A stretch of DNA of 64,000 nt, taken from Acidobacteriota bacterium (GTDB lineage: Bacteria > Acidobacteriota > Terriglobia > Terriglobales > Acidobacteriaceae). The position numbers and the translations under genes are program-made. Below are positions 46,449 through 55,062 of the stretch, in pieces (position 1 is the stretch's first letter; each line of letters begins with the position of its first letter). The stretch is taken from positions 16,170-80,169 of the forward strand of contig QIBA01000045.1 of NCBI GenBank assembly GCA_003225175.1, read 5' to 3'. The notes beneath the pieces are model-generated. The model searched no databases and was not told the origin of the DNA. It saw only the letters and a list, made by a program, of their open reading frames with translations.

Positions 46449-49400
46449 ATGAGAAAACCCCAAGTACTAATAATGTGCGTGGCCCTCTTCTTTGGGGCAA
46501 GCGCATTTGCTCAGAACAGCGGAGACTTGCGCGGACGCGTCCACGACAAGAACGGAAAGCCTATAGTCAGTGCTTTCGTGATTGCCCAGGATACTCATAC
46601 CGCGGTGATACGCGCTGCCAGCACGAATGAATCGGGCGACTTCGAGATCGCGGCACTCCCCGTTGGGGAATACGTCATGCAAGTCACCGCAGATGGACAT
46701 GCGAAGCTTGAAGTTCCTGCCATCCACATGGGCATAGGGCAAGCCGTAAATCTCAACCTGGTTCTCGATGCCGGATACATAAGTGAGGCTGTGGATCGAT
46801 CCGGTAATGCCGGCCTGAATGTTGAGTCAGCCAACACGCAATTGGGAGTAGTGATGGATGACATCGCTGTCTCGAAGCTGCCGCTGAAGGCCCGGGACAC
46901 TTACGAGCTGCTCCAGCTTCAACCTGGGGTTGAGAGCACAGTAGGAGCGAACCTGTTTTATGGAAGCAATCAGCCGGGAGTGGTTTCGGTTAGCGGAGGC
47001 CGGGCACGTTCGAACGACTACAACGTAAATGGCACGCATTCTGCAGAGTTGTTTGTGAACTCGCCTGCGGTGCAGCCATCCCCCGATTCGATCCAGGAGT
47101 TCCGTGTCATATCGCATAACTATGATGCCGAATTGGGAAACAATTCCTGGTCAGTACTGAATGTAGTCACGAAGTCAGGCACTGACAACCTTCATGGTAC
47201 TGCCTATGACTTCCTACGGAACGACTCGCTGAATGCCCGCGGCTACTTCGATCCGCAAAAGAACGCATTTCGACAGAACGAGTTCGGTGGCACCGTAGGT
47301 GGTCCGATCCGCAAAGGGAAAACGTTCTTCTTCGCCTCTTATGAAGGACGCCATGTAACGAAAGGAATTACCTCTAACGTTGTGCCTGTTCCGACCGCGC
47401 AGGAGAGAGTTGGTGACTTCTCAGGTGGAACAGGTTTCGCCGGCACGCTCACCGATGCAACGGTTGCTCAAGTTCTAAATGCGAGACAGGGATGCGCCGC
47501 TGCAGTCACGGCTGCTGGCGGAGCGCCGATCACTGCGAATACGCCGTACGTCAACATTTTCCCGAATTCTAAGATCCCCACTCAATGTTTCGATCCGACT
47601 GCGAACGATTTGCTCTCCTCGCTGATACCGCTGCCCAATCTTGGAACCAACATTTATCGGACATCCTCCAATTCAAATCAAAGACAGGATCAGGGCACGT
47701 TGCGGCTCGACCATAGCTTCAGCAGCCAGCAAAAGCTGGGTCTTTATTACTACGTGGCCGACGGCTACGTGCTTAATCCCTTTTCGACATTCCAGGGCGA
47801 CGGAGCGAGCATACCGGGCTTCGGCGATCAGACGGCGAGCCGCTTCCAGCAATTGAGTCTTTTGCACAGTTGGACCTTGGATGCAAAAAATACGAATGAG
47901 GCGCGACTCGCATATTTCCGGCAAGGCCAGGGACAGTTTCAATCCCCGCAGGCCATGCATCTCGTACAAAACTCCTGCGCGAACGTGTCATCGTCCTCGT
48001 GCTTTACGGATCCAAGCAATCCCGGATTAGGAATTACTCCGGGCTATGGGGCAAACCGTGAGGGTACGCCCTTTGTGAACATTGCAGGTGGATTCACCGT
48101 CGGTAACAACAAGAACGGCAGCTTCTCGCAGGGAGCAAACGTTTACGAAGCGTCGGATGCATTTACGCGTGTGCTCGGCCAGCATACGTTGAAAGTAGGC
48201 AGCGACTGGCGTAACGAACGAATGACGCAGATTTTCGCCTACAACATTAACGGTGATATTGAATTCAGTGGAGGCGGTCCCAACGACGTTGGCTATGCCA
48301 ATCTGTTTCCCAATTATCTGCTTGGTTTGCCTGATACCTACGCCCAGGGATCATCGAATGCGCAGGATGTGCGAACGACTCAAGTCGCCTTCTTTGGACA
48401 GGACAGCTGGCGAATTCGCCACAATCTGTCCTTTAACTATGGATTGCGCTGGGAGCTGAGCACGCCGCAAGCGGACGCCGGTAAGCGGATACAGGCTTTC
48501 CGTCCGGGACAGGCGAGCACGATGTATCCCTGTCAATTGAGTTCTGGCAATCCGCTCGCGACCACGTTCAGTAGCAGCGACTGTTCGGCACAAGGTCCTG
48601 CGAATGCCGTGTTCCCGCTAGGACTAGTATTCCCCGGAGACTCGGGCGTGCCCGCTGGTTTGACCAATGCGTACATGAGGTCCCTTTCTCCTCGCTTGGG
48701 ACTGGCATGGTCGCCTAATTGGAGCAACGGACCGTTAGCCAAATTGACAGGAGGTCCCGGACGGTCGAGCGTTCGTGCCGGCTGGGGCATGTTCTACGAC
48801 GGAGTAGAAGAGCTCGTCCAATCCCAGTTCACCGCGCAGCCTCCATTCGGAGGAAGTGCATTTCTCTCCAATCCATTCTTCAACACTCCGTTCTTAGCCC
48901 AGGATGGAACGGTAAATCCGAACCCGTTTCATGGAGTGTTGAATCCCACCCAGGGAACGCCGGTTGATTTCTCGATGTTCCGGCCGATCGAGTTGTTCGG
49001 GAATTATCCCAAGACCCTGCCAAGCCAGTACGCCGAGCAGTATCACCTGACCTTGCAGCGGGAGATTTCGCAAAACACACTCCTGCAATTCGGATATGTC
49101 GGCAGCCAGGGGCACCGGCTGCTCGCCGTCATGGATCAGAATCATGGGAACAATCAGACGTGCTTAGATCTGAATCTCATTCCCGGACAATCCTGCGGAC
49201 CATACGGTGAAGACAATTCTTATTCCATTCCCGCGGGAGCTGTCCCGGCAGGAGTGACTTTGCACTTGCCTTATGGACCTGTAGCGAGTGTCACCGGACC
49301 CAATTCTGCCGCGATTACTCTTGTCGGACTTAGACCGTACTCATCACCACTATGTGCTCCTACAACGGGCGTAGGTTGCCCTCCGGACGGCATACCTGTA

Positions 49401-50135
49401 TTCACCAGCATCTTCTCCATGCAGCCGATTTCGAAGTCGGCCTACAACTCTTTTCAGGCACTTATTCGCCACAACTACTCTCACGGGCTTCAGTTACTCG
49501 CCTCCTATACGTGGAGCAAGTCTCTCGACAATGCCTCCAGTGTTGAAGAGGCGTTGAATCCTTTGAATCCTGGAAGCTCAAGGTCGCTCTCCCTCTTCGA
49601 CGCAGAGCAACGTGCTGTCATTAGCTATTACTGGGTGTTGCCGCAATTTCACGGAAGCAGCTGGGCTCGTCGAATTCTGAATGGCTGGGCAACGTCTGGC
49701 ATCGCCACTTTCCAGTCCGGCTTCCCGATTCGGCTCACAAGCACGAGCGATCGTGAACTGATGGGCAGCATCGATTATTTGTCGCCGGGCGAACCCGATC
49801 AGATAGCTCCGCTACACATTTTGAGCCCACAGCGCTCCGCCGGCTTGTACTTCGATCCATCCAGCTTTACGGATGCTCCGTTAGGACAGATCGGGAATGC
49901 GCCTCGCACGATCTGCTGCGGGCCGGGAATTGTGAATGTCGATATGGGACTACACCGCACATTTGCGATTCGCGAGTCATGGAAAGTGGAAGTTCGCGGC
50001 GAAGCATTCAATCTGTTCAATCACACTCAGTTCCTGAATCCTGACGGAAACATCACCAACACCAGCACCTTCGGCTACGTGGATCGAGTGCGCGATCCGC
50101 GTCTGCTCCAGGCGGTACTGCGGTTCGTGTTCTGA
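46449..50135 (+). CDS. Oar-type TonB-dependent receptor
   Basis: 1228 residues. Signal peptide (ending ASAFAQ, about 22), carboxypeptidase-regulatory-like domain (about 25-110: LRGRVHDKNGKPIVSAFVIA, FEIAALPVGEYVMQVTADG), plug-like part with LPLKARDTYELLQLQPGV, SVSGGRARSNDYNVNGTHSA and VLNVVTKSGTDNLHGTAYD, and a beta-barrel ending VLRFVF. The start has GAGG and AGGA close upstream. The gene is followed after eight bases by a TonB C-terminal-domain gene and then a PilZ gene, which suggests a dedicated energy transducer. Substrate unknown. Confidence 0.92.
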   Translation: MRKPQVLIMCVALFFGASAFAQNSGDLRGRVHDKNGKPIVSAFVIAQDTHTAVIRAASTNESGDFEIAALPVGEYVMQVTADGHAKLEVPAIHMGIGQAVNLNLVLDAGYISEAVDRSGNAGLNVESANTQLGVVMDDIAVSKLPLKARDTYELLQLQPGVESTVGANLFYGSNQPGVVSVSGGRARSNDYNVNGTHSAELFVNSPAVQPSPDSIQEFRVISHNYDAELGNNSWSVLNVVTKSGTDNLHGTAYDFLRNDSLNARGYFDPQKNAFRQNEFGGTVGGPIRKGKTFFFASYEGRHVTKGITSNVVPVPTAQERVGDFSGGTGFAGTLTDATVAQVLNARQGCAAAVTAAGGAPITANTPYVNIFPNSKIPTQCFDPTANDLLSSLIPLPNLGTNIYRTSSNSNQRQDQGTLRLDHSFSSQQKLGLYYYVADGYVLNPFSTFQGDGASIPGFGDQTASRFQQLSLLHSWTLDAKNTNEARLAYFRQGQGQFQSPQAMHLVQNSCANVSSSSCFTDPSNPGLGITPGYGANREGTPFVNIAGGFTVGNNKNGSFSQGANVYEASDAFTRVLGQHTLKVGSDWRNERMTQIFAYNINGDIEFSGGGPNDVGYANLFPNYLLGLPDTYAQGSSNAQDVRTTQVAFFGQDSWRIRHNLSFNYGLRWELSTPQADAGKRIQAFRPGQASTMYPCQLSSGNPLATTFSSSDCSAQGPANAVFPLGLVFPGDSGVPAGLTNAYMRSLSPRLGLAWSPNWSNGPLAKLTGGPGRSSVRAGWGMFYDGVEELVQSQFTAQPPFGGSAFLSNPFFNTPFLAQDGTVNPNPFHGVLNPTQGTPVDFSMFRPIELFGNYPKTLPSQYAEQYHLTLQREISQNTLLQFGYVGSQGHRLLAVMDQNHGNNQTCLDLNLIPGQSCGPYGEDNSYSIPAGAVPAGVTLHLPYGPVASVTGPNSAAITLVGLRPYSSPLCAPTTGVGCPPDGIPVFTSIFSMQPISKSAYNSFQALIRHNYSHGLQLLASYTWSKSLDNASSVEEALNPLNPGSSRSLSLFDAEQRAVISYYWVLPQFHGSSWARRILNGWATSGIATFQSGFPIRLTSTSDRELMGSIDYLSPGEPDQIAPLHILSPQRSAGLYFDPSSFTDAPLGQIGNAPRTICCGPGIVNVDMGLHRTFAIRESWKVEVRGEAFNLFNHTQFLNPDGNITNTSTFGYVDRVRDPRLLQAVLRFVF

Positions 50136-50143
50136 GGTTATTC

Positions 50144-50446
50144 ATGAGACACGTCGGATATATCACATTGCTGTTCGCCCTCCTGATGGTCAGTGCGGGA
50201 GCCCAGGACGACAAGCGGAAGATCGTCTCGAAGCAGGATCCACAATATCCCGAGATTGCAAAGCAAATGAATCTGCACGGGACGGTGAAGATCAAACTGT
50301 GGATCACGTCGCAGGGTATTGTGCGGCGCTCTGAGTACATTGGGGGCCATCCCCTTCTGGCACAAGCCGCAATTGAGTCCCTTAAGGACTGGAAGTATCA
50401 GCCTATGGCACGTGAAACCACTGCCATAGTCGAGGTGCGGTTCTAA
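50144..50446 (+). CDS. Minimal TonB C-terminal-domain protein
   Basis: 100 residues: a hydrophobic N-terminus (GYITLLFALLMVSAGAQ) that reads as a signal peptide or signal anchor, then directly a TonB C-terminal domain (PQYPEIAKQMNLHGTVKIKL, GIVRRSEYIGGHPLLAQAA, SLKDWKYQPM, VEVRF). The usual Pro-rich periplasm-spanning linker of TonB is missing, so it could not reach the outer membrane as a normal TonB does; it may instead be a soluble periplasmic adaptor. Eight bases downstream of an Oar-type receptor, surely in the same transcript. Confidence 0.87.
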   Translation: MRHVGYITLLFALLMVSAGAQDDKRKIVSKQDPQYPEIAKQMNLHGTVKIKLWITSQGIVRRSEYIGGHPLLAQAAIESLKDWKYQPMARETTAIVEVRF

Positions 50447-50447
50447 A

Positions 50448-51224
50448 TTGGGAACCCAAAGCAATGGAGGAAGTACGGCAGCGGGAACGTCGGTGCAGCC
50501 GACGGGCAGGAACGATACCCATTCTTCCGCGCTGATAGCAGAGAAAAAAGATCACCAGCAACTAAAACTAGTCGGCATCGACATTGCGGCAGACGTATTG
50601 CGCATCTTCGCAAGCTGTTTTGAGCGACGTAACATTTTAGTCATGATTGAGCGACCTGGAGAGGAACCGCAGCAAAACGGCGAATTCGTGAGCGCTTGCG
50701 CTGTTGCAATCAACAGCAACGCAGTTGCAAGTTTCAAATCGATGCCACGCTTCGCAGATGGCAGAGGCCTCACATTTGGAATTGGATCTGAACAGCAAAT
50801 GCTCACGTTTCCCAATATAGGCGTGAACGTCCTTCTTGACGAGTGCACGGAATCGAACATTCATGCTGCCATAGATAAGACTGCTCCGCTCCTCGGCCGC
50901 AACATGACACCGCACGATCGCATTCCCATCGTGACCAGGATGAGCCTCGATACCGGAACGGTCTCGCTGAACGGGCTTACGTTAAATCTGGGCCACGGCG
51001 GAATGGCAGTGCGCCTGCGCCGTGCAACGGATCTTCCTCGACGCGTTCGCATCACTTGGAGCTTGCAAGGAGCGAACCAAATCTCTTTGGAGGCGACGCC
51101 TCGCTGGCATTCGGGTCGTACCGTTGGACTGCAGTATGTATCAGCTGCCCCCGATGCACTCAAGAAGTGGCTCCGCACCTATTCTGTGCGTTTGGCAGTT
51201 ACCCCCGTAATCCCGCACCGCTAG
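50448..51224 (+). CDS. PilZ-domain protein with N-terminal unassigned domain
   Basis: 258 residues. Start TTG 50448 is the first in-frame start after the preceding stop (one base apart); GAGGTGCGG lies before it inside the previous gene. Residues about 35-165 form a domain with LKLVGIDIAADVLRIFASCF and ALIAEKKDHQQL that may be a degenerate receiver-like fold. The last 90 residues carry a PilZ-like barrel: RIPIVTRMSLDTGT, NLGHGGMAVRLRRA, LPRRVRITWSL and ATPRWHSGRTVGLQYVS. The RxxxR and (D/N)xSxxG signature needed for cyclic-di-GMP is only partly kept (NLGHGG), so ligand binding is uncertain. Confidence 0.75.
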   Translation: MGTQSNGGSTAAGTSVQPTGRNDTHSSALIAEKKDHQQLKLVGIDIAADVLRIFASCFERRNILVMIERPGEEPQQNGEFVSACAVAINSNAVASFKSMPRFADGRGLTFGIGSEQQMLTFPNIGVNVLLDECTESNIHAAIDKTAPLLGRNMTPHDRIPIVTRMSLDTGTVSLNGLTLNLGHGGMAVRLRRATDLPRRVRITWSLQGANQISLEATPRWHSGRTVGLQYVSAAPDALKKWLRTYSVRLAVTPVIPHR

Positions 51225-51357
51225 TCTATGCAGGACATGCAGTTACGCCTGAACCAGAGGCCGGCTATCTGCGCTGAAACTTCGGTCATCTTTCAGCCCT
51301 ACACGGAACATAGTTACGATTGTCCCAGCAAATACTGTGCTTCCGGAGCCACGCTGA

Positions 51358-51966
51358 ATGCCCGCGGTAGAAGAACCCAAAGTAGCGTACGCAGGCACCA
51401 GCATCAGCGGTGAGCAACCGCGGCTGTTCTGCAGTGCATCTTCTGTACGGGATTCTCTTGACCTCTGGCCGGGAGCGCAAAGCAGGAAAAACGATCAAGT
51501 CAGTGGGGAATTATCTCGAGCGGGGATCCCGACTCGAACCACAAGGCTTCGCGCTAAATGGTTCTGGTACTCCTTACTGTCCTTGCTCTGCTGGACAGCC
51601 TGGGCTCTCACTGCAAAAGTGGGATCGTCGAAGCTTCCCCCATCTACGATGCAGTTTGTCTCTGCTTTGGGCTTTCTTTCAGTGAGTATCGCTGTCGCTG
51701 GATTTGCGAGGAAAGCTCCACGAGCGAGTAGCCAAAAAGGAAAGATTTATTCGGTAATCAGCGGCGTCCTGCTGGCGCTTGGCGGACTCGCCTCCTTCGC
51801 CGCATACCGCGCAGGAGACAATACCGCGGCTACTACCGGCATTACTTCGTTGTATCCCGCAATTACCGTCTTATGCGCACTCATCATTCTGAAAGAGAAA
51901 TTAACGAAGTCGCAGATCGCCGGCCTCTGCTTCTCCGGCGTCGCTATCCTTCTGTTTTCCCTCTAA
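51358..51966 (+). CDS. Half-size EamA/DMT transporter, first of a pair
   Basis: The family part begins near residue 66 (AKWFWYSLLSLLCWTAWALT) and holds about five helices: STMQFVSALGFLSVSIAVAG, YSVISGVLLALGGLASFAAY, TGITSLYPAITVLCALIILK and SQIAGLCFSGVAILLFSL, one EamA repeat of about 135 residues. The 65-residue polar leader from ATG 51358 is not typical and may not be translated; no ATG, GTG or TTG in frame occurs right before the domain, so the true start is unresolved. Followed after six bases by the second half-size EamA gene, with which it probably forms a heterodimeric metabolite exporter. Confidence 0.75.
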   Translation: MPAVEEPKVAYAGTSISGEQPRLFCSASSVRDSLDLWPGAQSRKNDQVSGELSRAGIPTRTTRLRAKWFWYSLLSLLCWTAWALTAKVGSSKLPPSTMQFVSALGFLSVSIAVAGFARKAPRASSQKGKIYSVISGVLLALGGLASFAAYRAGDNTAATTGITSLYPAITVLCALIILKEKLTKSQIAGLCFSGVAILLFSL

Positions 51967-51972
51967 GAACCT

Positions 51973-52419
51973 ATGCAAGTCTTCATCTGGCTGGGCCTCT
52001 GTCTCGTCGTAGTGATCGCCTGGGGTATCCTCGGCATCTTTGAAAAGCTTGCTACTGATCATCTGCGGCCTGCCGTGGCACTGGTTTGGGTTGCGATTGG
52101 ATTCATGCTGCTGCAAGCGTTTGCCGTACCCACGAGTTTCTGGCGATATCCAACGTCAAGCCTGGCTTGGGCGCTGGCGAACGGAGTTCTCTGCGCATTT
52201 GGCTTCCTCGCTCTGCTATCGGCCATGCGCCATGGCGGAAAAGTATCGATCGTGGAGCCGCTCAGTGCGCTGTATCCCGCGCTTGTAGCGTTTCTGGCAC
52301 CGCAACTGTTTGGTGAAAGAGCAACCCTTCAGCGCAGCCTCGGAGTCGCCTGCGCTTTGGCGGCGGTACTGTTTCTGACTGCAGACTCGAAAGAGCGCCA
52401 AGAATCCACCCGAAAGTAG
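51973..52419 (+). CDS. Half-size EamA/DMT transporter, second of a pair
   Basis: 148 residues, about five helices forming a single EamA repeat: IWLGLCLVVVIAWGILGIFE, LRPAVALVWVAIGFMLLQAF, LANGVLCAFGFLALLSAM, VSIVEPLSALYPALVAFLA and SLGVACALAAVLFLTAD. Normal EamA proteins carry two repeats in one chain of about 290 residues; here the repeats are separate genes six bases apart. Substrate unknown. Confidence 0.85.
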   Translation: MQVFIWLGLCLVVVIAWGILGIFEKLATDHLRPAVALVWVAIGFMLLQAFAVPTSFWRYPTSSLAWALANGVLCAFGFLALLSAMRHGGKVSIVEPLSALYPALVAFLAPQLFGERATLQRSLGVACALAAVLFLTADSKERQESTRK

Positions 52420-52608
52420 AAGGAACCGTTGCACTCGCGGTACTCAGCCAAACCTCAACGATTCGCCGAGGCTTCGCTCAGCCTATGTTAACCGGCCGCG
52501 AATGAAGTGACTCTGCGAGCCAAATCGTAGGTCCCATAATAGGAAGAGTATTCTAAAAGCCTTCGCGCTTAAATAAGACGGGTGCCTGGTCTTACGTCCT
52601 TCGCTGAG

Positions 52609-53913
52609 CTATGGCAAACTGTTGTAACAACGAGAAGTGTCCACACTTGCCGCTGGAGGAGTAGGCGGCGTCAGCCATGGCGGATTGGCGAAGTCGAAGA
52701 ATTCTGTCATGTCCATCTGCGCGGCGTCGCGCTTGCTGAGCGGCGATAAGCCCCATCGCGTCTCGACGAATTTCAGAACCGCTGTGTAGTCGGCGGCTGT
52801 GTGCGAGACAAATCCTTTGCGAGTAAATGGCGAGACCACGATCAGCGGTACTCGAAATCCGGTGCGCGTGAAGTCACCGGGAGGATCGCCGGCCGTGAGG
52901 TCCCGCGGCGGAATTCCGTCCGGCCGCACCGCATTCATTGGAACCACGTGATCGTATGCCGCCCCGCCTTCGTCGAAGCTGAGTATGAAGACCGAATCCT
53001 TCCACGATGAACTCGTCATCAGCGCGTTGATCAAAGACGCGACATATTGCTGACCTGCCTGAATATTCTCCCCGCTGCCCGGATGCTCATCGCGTCCACT
53101 GAAGTATCCCGCCTCGATAAACGAAAAAGCAGGCAGAGTTCCGTTTTGGACATCGGTCAAATACTGCGAGACCGGAACGATGTTCTCTGCGTGGCTCTTG
53201 GCGAACGTCGGCCAGTAGTTGTCGAGTGAATCTGCCGGAGCTCCGCTGGAGGTCTTGTCGGTGTAATAGATCTTCCAGGAGATCCCAGCTTGGGACAGCC
53301 GATGAAAAATTGTTGGTGCTGTGAGTTCCTGGAGAGGCTCATGGGCGTGACCTTGGGTAGTCGCCGCAAAAGCCGCAATCCGGTTCGGCGGGCTATTGGT
53401 CGGCATCGGAGCGAACCATCGATCAGACGTCGCAAATGCCGTCGCCATGAAGTAGTAGTAGGGAAGATCACCGGCGTCGTAATAGCCCATCGCGCGCTTG
53501 CCCGCGGTGTCCTTGAAGCCCTCAAACTTGGCGAGTCCCTGGGCTGTATGAACGAAACCATCCATAAGCGCCGGACCGCCTGGATTCCAGCGATTGTAAT
53601 CGCCATGACTTTCAAGCCATGCCGGGCTGAGATTCTCAATGCAGAGACTGTTCAGCTTAAACGGAACAATCATCGTGCCATCATCGGCAGGATTGGCGGC
53701 ATTCGCGGGCATGCCGTCCACATCCGCAGGCAGTCCTTGCGACTGACGGTAGACATTTAGTTGTCCCAAATAGGTGTCGAAGGAACGGTTCTCCTGCAGC
53801 ATGAAGACGACGTGGTTCACCGCCGAAGTTCCACCAGAGCCGCCAACAAGACCACGGCAGCCGATCAAAAACGGTAGTCCGCACGTAATGAGAATAAAGA
53901 TATTCGTTTTCAT
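52609..53913 (-). CDS. Phosphoesterase-family lipoprotein (phospholipase C/acid phosphatase type)
   Basis: 434 residues from ATG 53913, which gives a lipoprotein signal peptide with lipobox LIGC (MKTNIFILITCGLPFLIGC). The catalytic core of the phosphoesterase family (alkaline phosphatase fold) is present: HVVFMLQENRSFDTYLGQLN with the metal/nucleophile region, FVHTAQGLAKFEGF, PNRIAAFAATTQGHAHEP, FILSFDEGGAAYDHVVP and RVPLIVVSPFTRKGFVSHT. Relatives hydrolyse phospholipids or phosphomonoesters outside the cytoplasm. An in-frame start at 53991 would add 26 residues and destroy the signal. Confidence 0.88.
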   Translation of the reverse strand: MKTNIFILITCGLPFLIGCRGLVGGSGGTSAVNHVVFMLQENRSFDTYLGQLNVYRQSQGLPADVDGMPANAANPADDGTMIVPFKLNSLCIENLSPAWLESHGDYNRWNPGGPALMDGFVHTAQGLAKFEGFKDTAGKRAMGYYDAGDLPYYYFMATAFATSDRWFAPMPTNSPPNRIAAFAATTQGHAHEPLQELTAPTIFHRLSQAGISWKIYYTDKTSSGAPADSLDNYWPTFAKSHAENIVPVSQYLTDVQNGTLPAFSFIEAGYFSGRDEHPGSGENIQAGQQYVASLINALMTSSSWKDSVFILSFDEGGAAYDHVVPMNAVRPDGIPPRDLTAGDPPGDFTRTGFRVPLIVVSPFTRKGFVSHTAADYTAVLKFVETRWGLSPLSKRDAAQMDMTEFFDFANPPWLTPPTPPAASVDTSRCYNSLP

Positions 53914-54349
53914 GGAACGCAAGAGACTCTGTTCTGGAAGTTCCTCAATGAGATGACCGTTTAGCGGAAGGCTGTTGCAGCGAATGTGCAACTCAGGTCA
54001 GCCTTGCTCGAGATCAGACCAGCTGAATCTCTCAAGAATCTTTAGGTGTTGCTGTTGCTTTGGCCTAGAAGCTCAGCAGCTCAGAAGTTTTGCATCCTTT
54101 TGCGCAGCATTTCTACTCTATCGTCGATGGTGCAATCAGCTCGGCTGCTGATTGTCGGCGCCAACGCGGCGCCTGGCCTGACCAGAATGAAAGCGGTCCG
54201 CTCGGCTCTGTTGGCTGCGGCGGTTCTCAGCGGGCGTGTCAATGCGTTGGCTATCTTCATGGCATGCCGCGAGCCCGCCAAAGGAAAAGGAAGCATTCTT
54301 CGACGCGCTCCGGATGGGCGGCACTCTAACGCGGGATTTCCCGGGGGAA
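53914..54349. other. Intergenic region, no convincing gene
   Basis: 436 bases between two minus-strand genes. Plus frame 54046-54591 overlaps the end of the DUF1579 gene and minus frame 54081-54296 lacks a ribosome site; neither has a recognisable protein composition. No strong hairpin with a T-run was found. Confidence 0.4.
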
Positions 54350-54949
54350 CTACTTCCGCTTCATGCGTAGCTCGATCATCATCCTCTCGTTCCCTTTGTC
54401 ATCGATCAGGAAATGGCGATGGAGGAGAAGGCGGCCGTCTTCCTCGAGGTGTGCGCGGGCGACGGTCTTGCGGCCGGGACGTTCGGTATCGAGTGCCGTC
54501 GCCCACAGAACGATGTTCTTGCCGTCGAAAGTGCCGTCGCTCTGACGGATCGACATTGTCGTCTGCCGCGAGTCGTACCAAACGGTGGTGAAGCGATTGC
54601 TCTTCGGATCGAAGCCGGAGATTCCCGTGCCTGTGCTCTTGGTTCCGTCAGGATTGGCGAACGTGAAATCGGACTGCAGAAACTTGCCGTCCTGGATCAT
54701 GTACTGCTTGCATATGGCTTTCGACACGATAGGCTTCCCATTGGCGGGGAAGAATGTCTTCACGACATCCCACTCGCCGACGAATTGTGCCAGCAGCTTC
54801 TGACCGGCGCCCGGAGCGTTCGCCGGCTCGTATTGATTATGGCTTTGCTGCGCGACCGGCACCCGCACGAGCGCACCTTCGGCGCTTCTGGTGGACCCTG
54901 CGACCGCCGCAGTCGTGATGAGCAAAATCGCTATGATGCGTCTTGTCAT
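54350..54949 (-). CDS. Secreted DUF1579-family protein
   Basis: 199 residues from ATG 54949 (MTRRIIAILLITTAAVAGST, a signal peptide). Core of DUF1579: LLAQFVGEWDVVKTFFPANG, ICKQYMIQDGKFLQSDFTFA, GTGISGFDPKSNRFTTVWYD, MSIRQSDGTFDG and a C-terminal RMMIELRMKRK. The lipocalin-like beta-barrel family has no established function. The longer frame to 55015 would add 22 residues without a ribosome site. Divergent from the formylglycine-generating enzyme gene across 113 bases. Confidence 0.85.
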   Translation of the reverse strand: MTRRIIAILLITTAAVAGSTRSAEGALVRVPVAQQSHNQYEPANAPGAGQKLLAQFVGEWDVVKTFFPANGKPIVSKAICKQYMIQDGKFLQSDFTFANPDGTKSTGTGISGFDPKSNRFTTVWYDSRQTTMSIRQSDGTFDGKNIVLWATALDTERPGRKTVARAHLEEDGRLLLHRHFLIDDKGNERMMIELRMKRK

Positions 54950-55062
54950 GGCACGCGATGATACGCGAACATCACGTGCACCGCATACCTTGCAGGTAAA
55001 AGCCGACGAGGGCACTCACGTCGGCAGGCGAGGCATGCCCGGCAGGATAGCAACTTGGATTC

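Noticed and set aside
54046..54591. 181-codon plus-strand frame overlapping the DUF1579 gene
   Set aside because: The minus-strand DUF1579 protein is well supported, and this frame is Arg/Ser/Cys-rich without a ribosome site.
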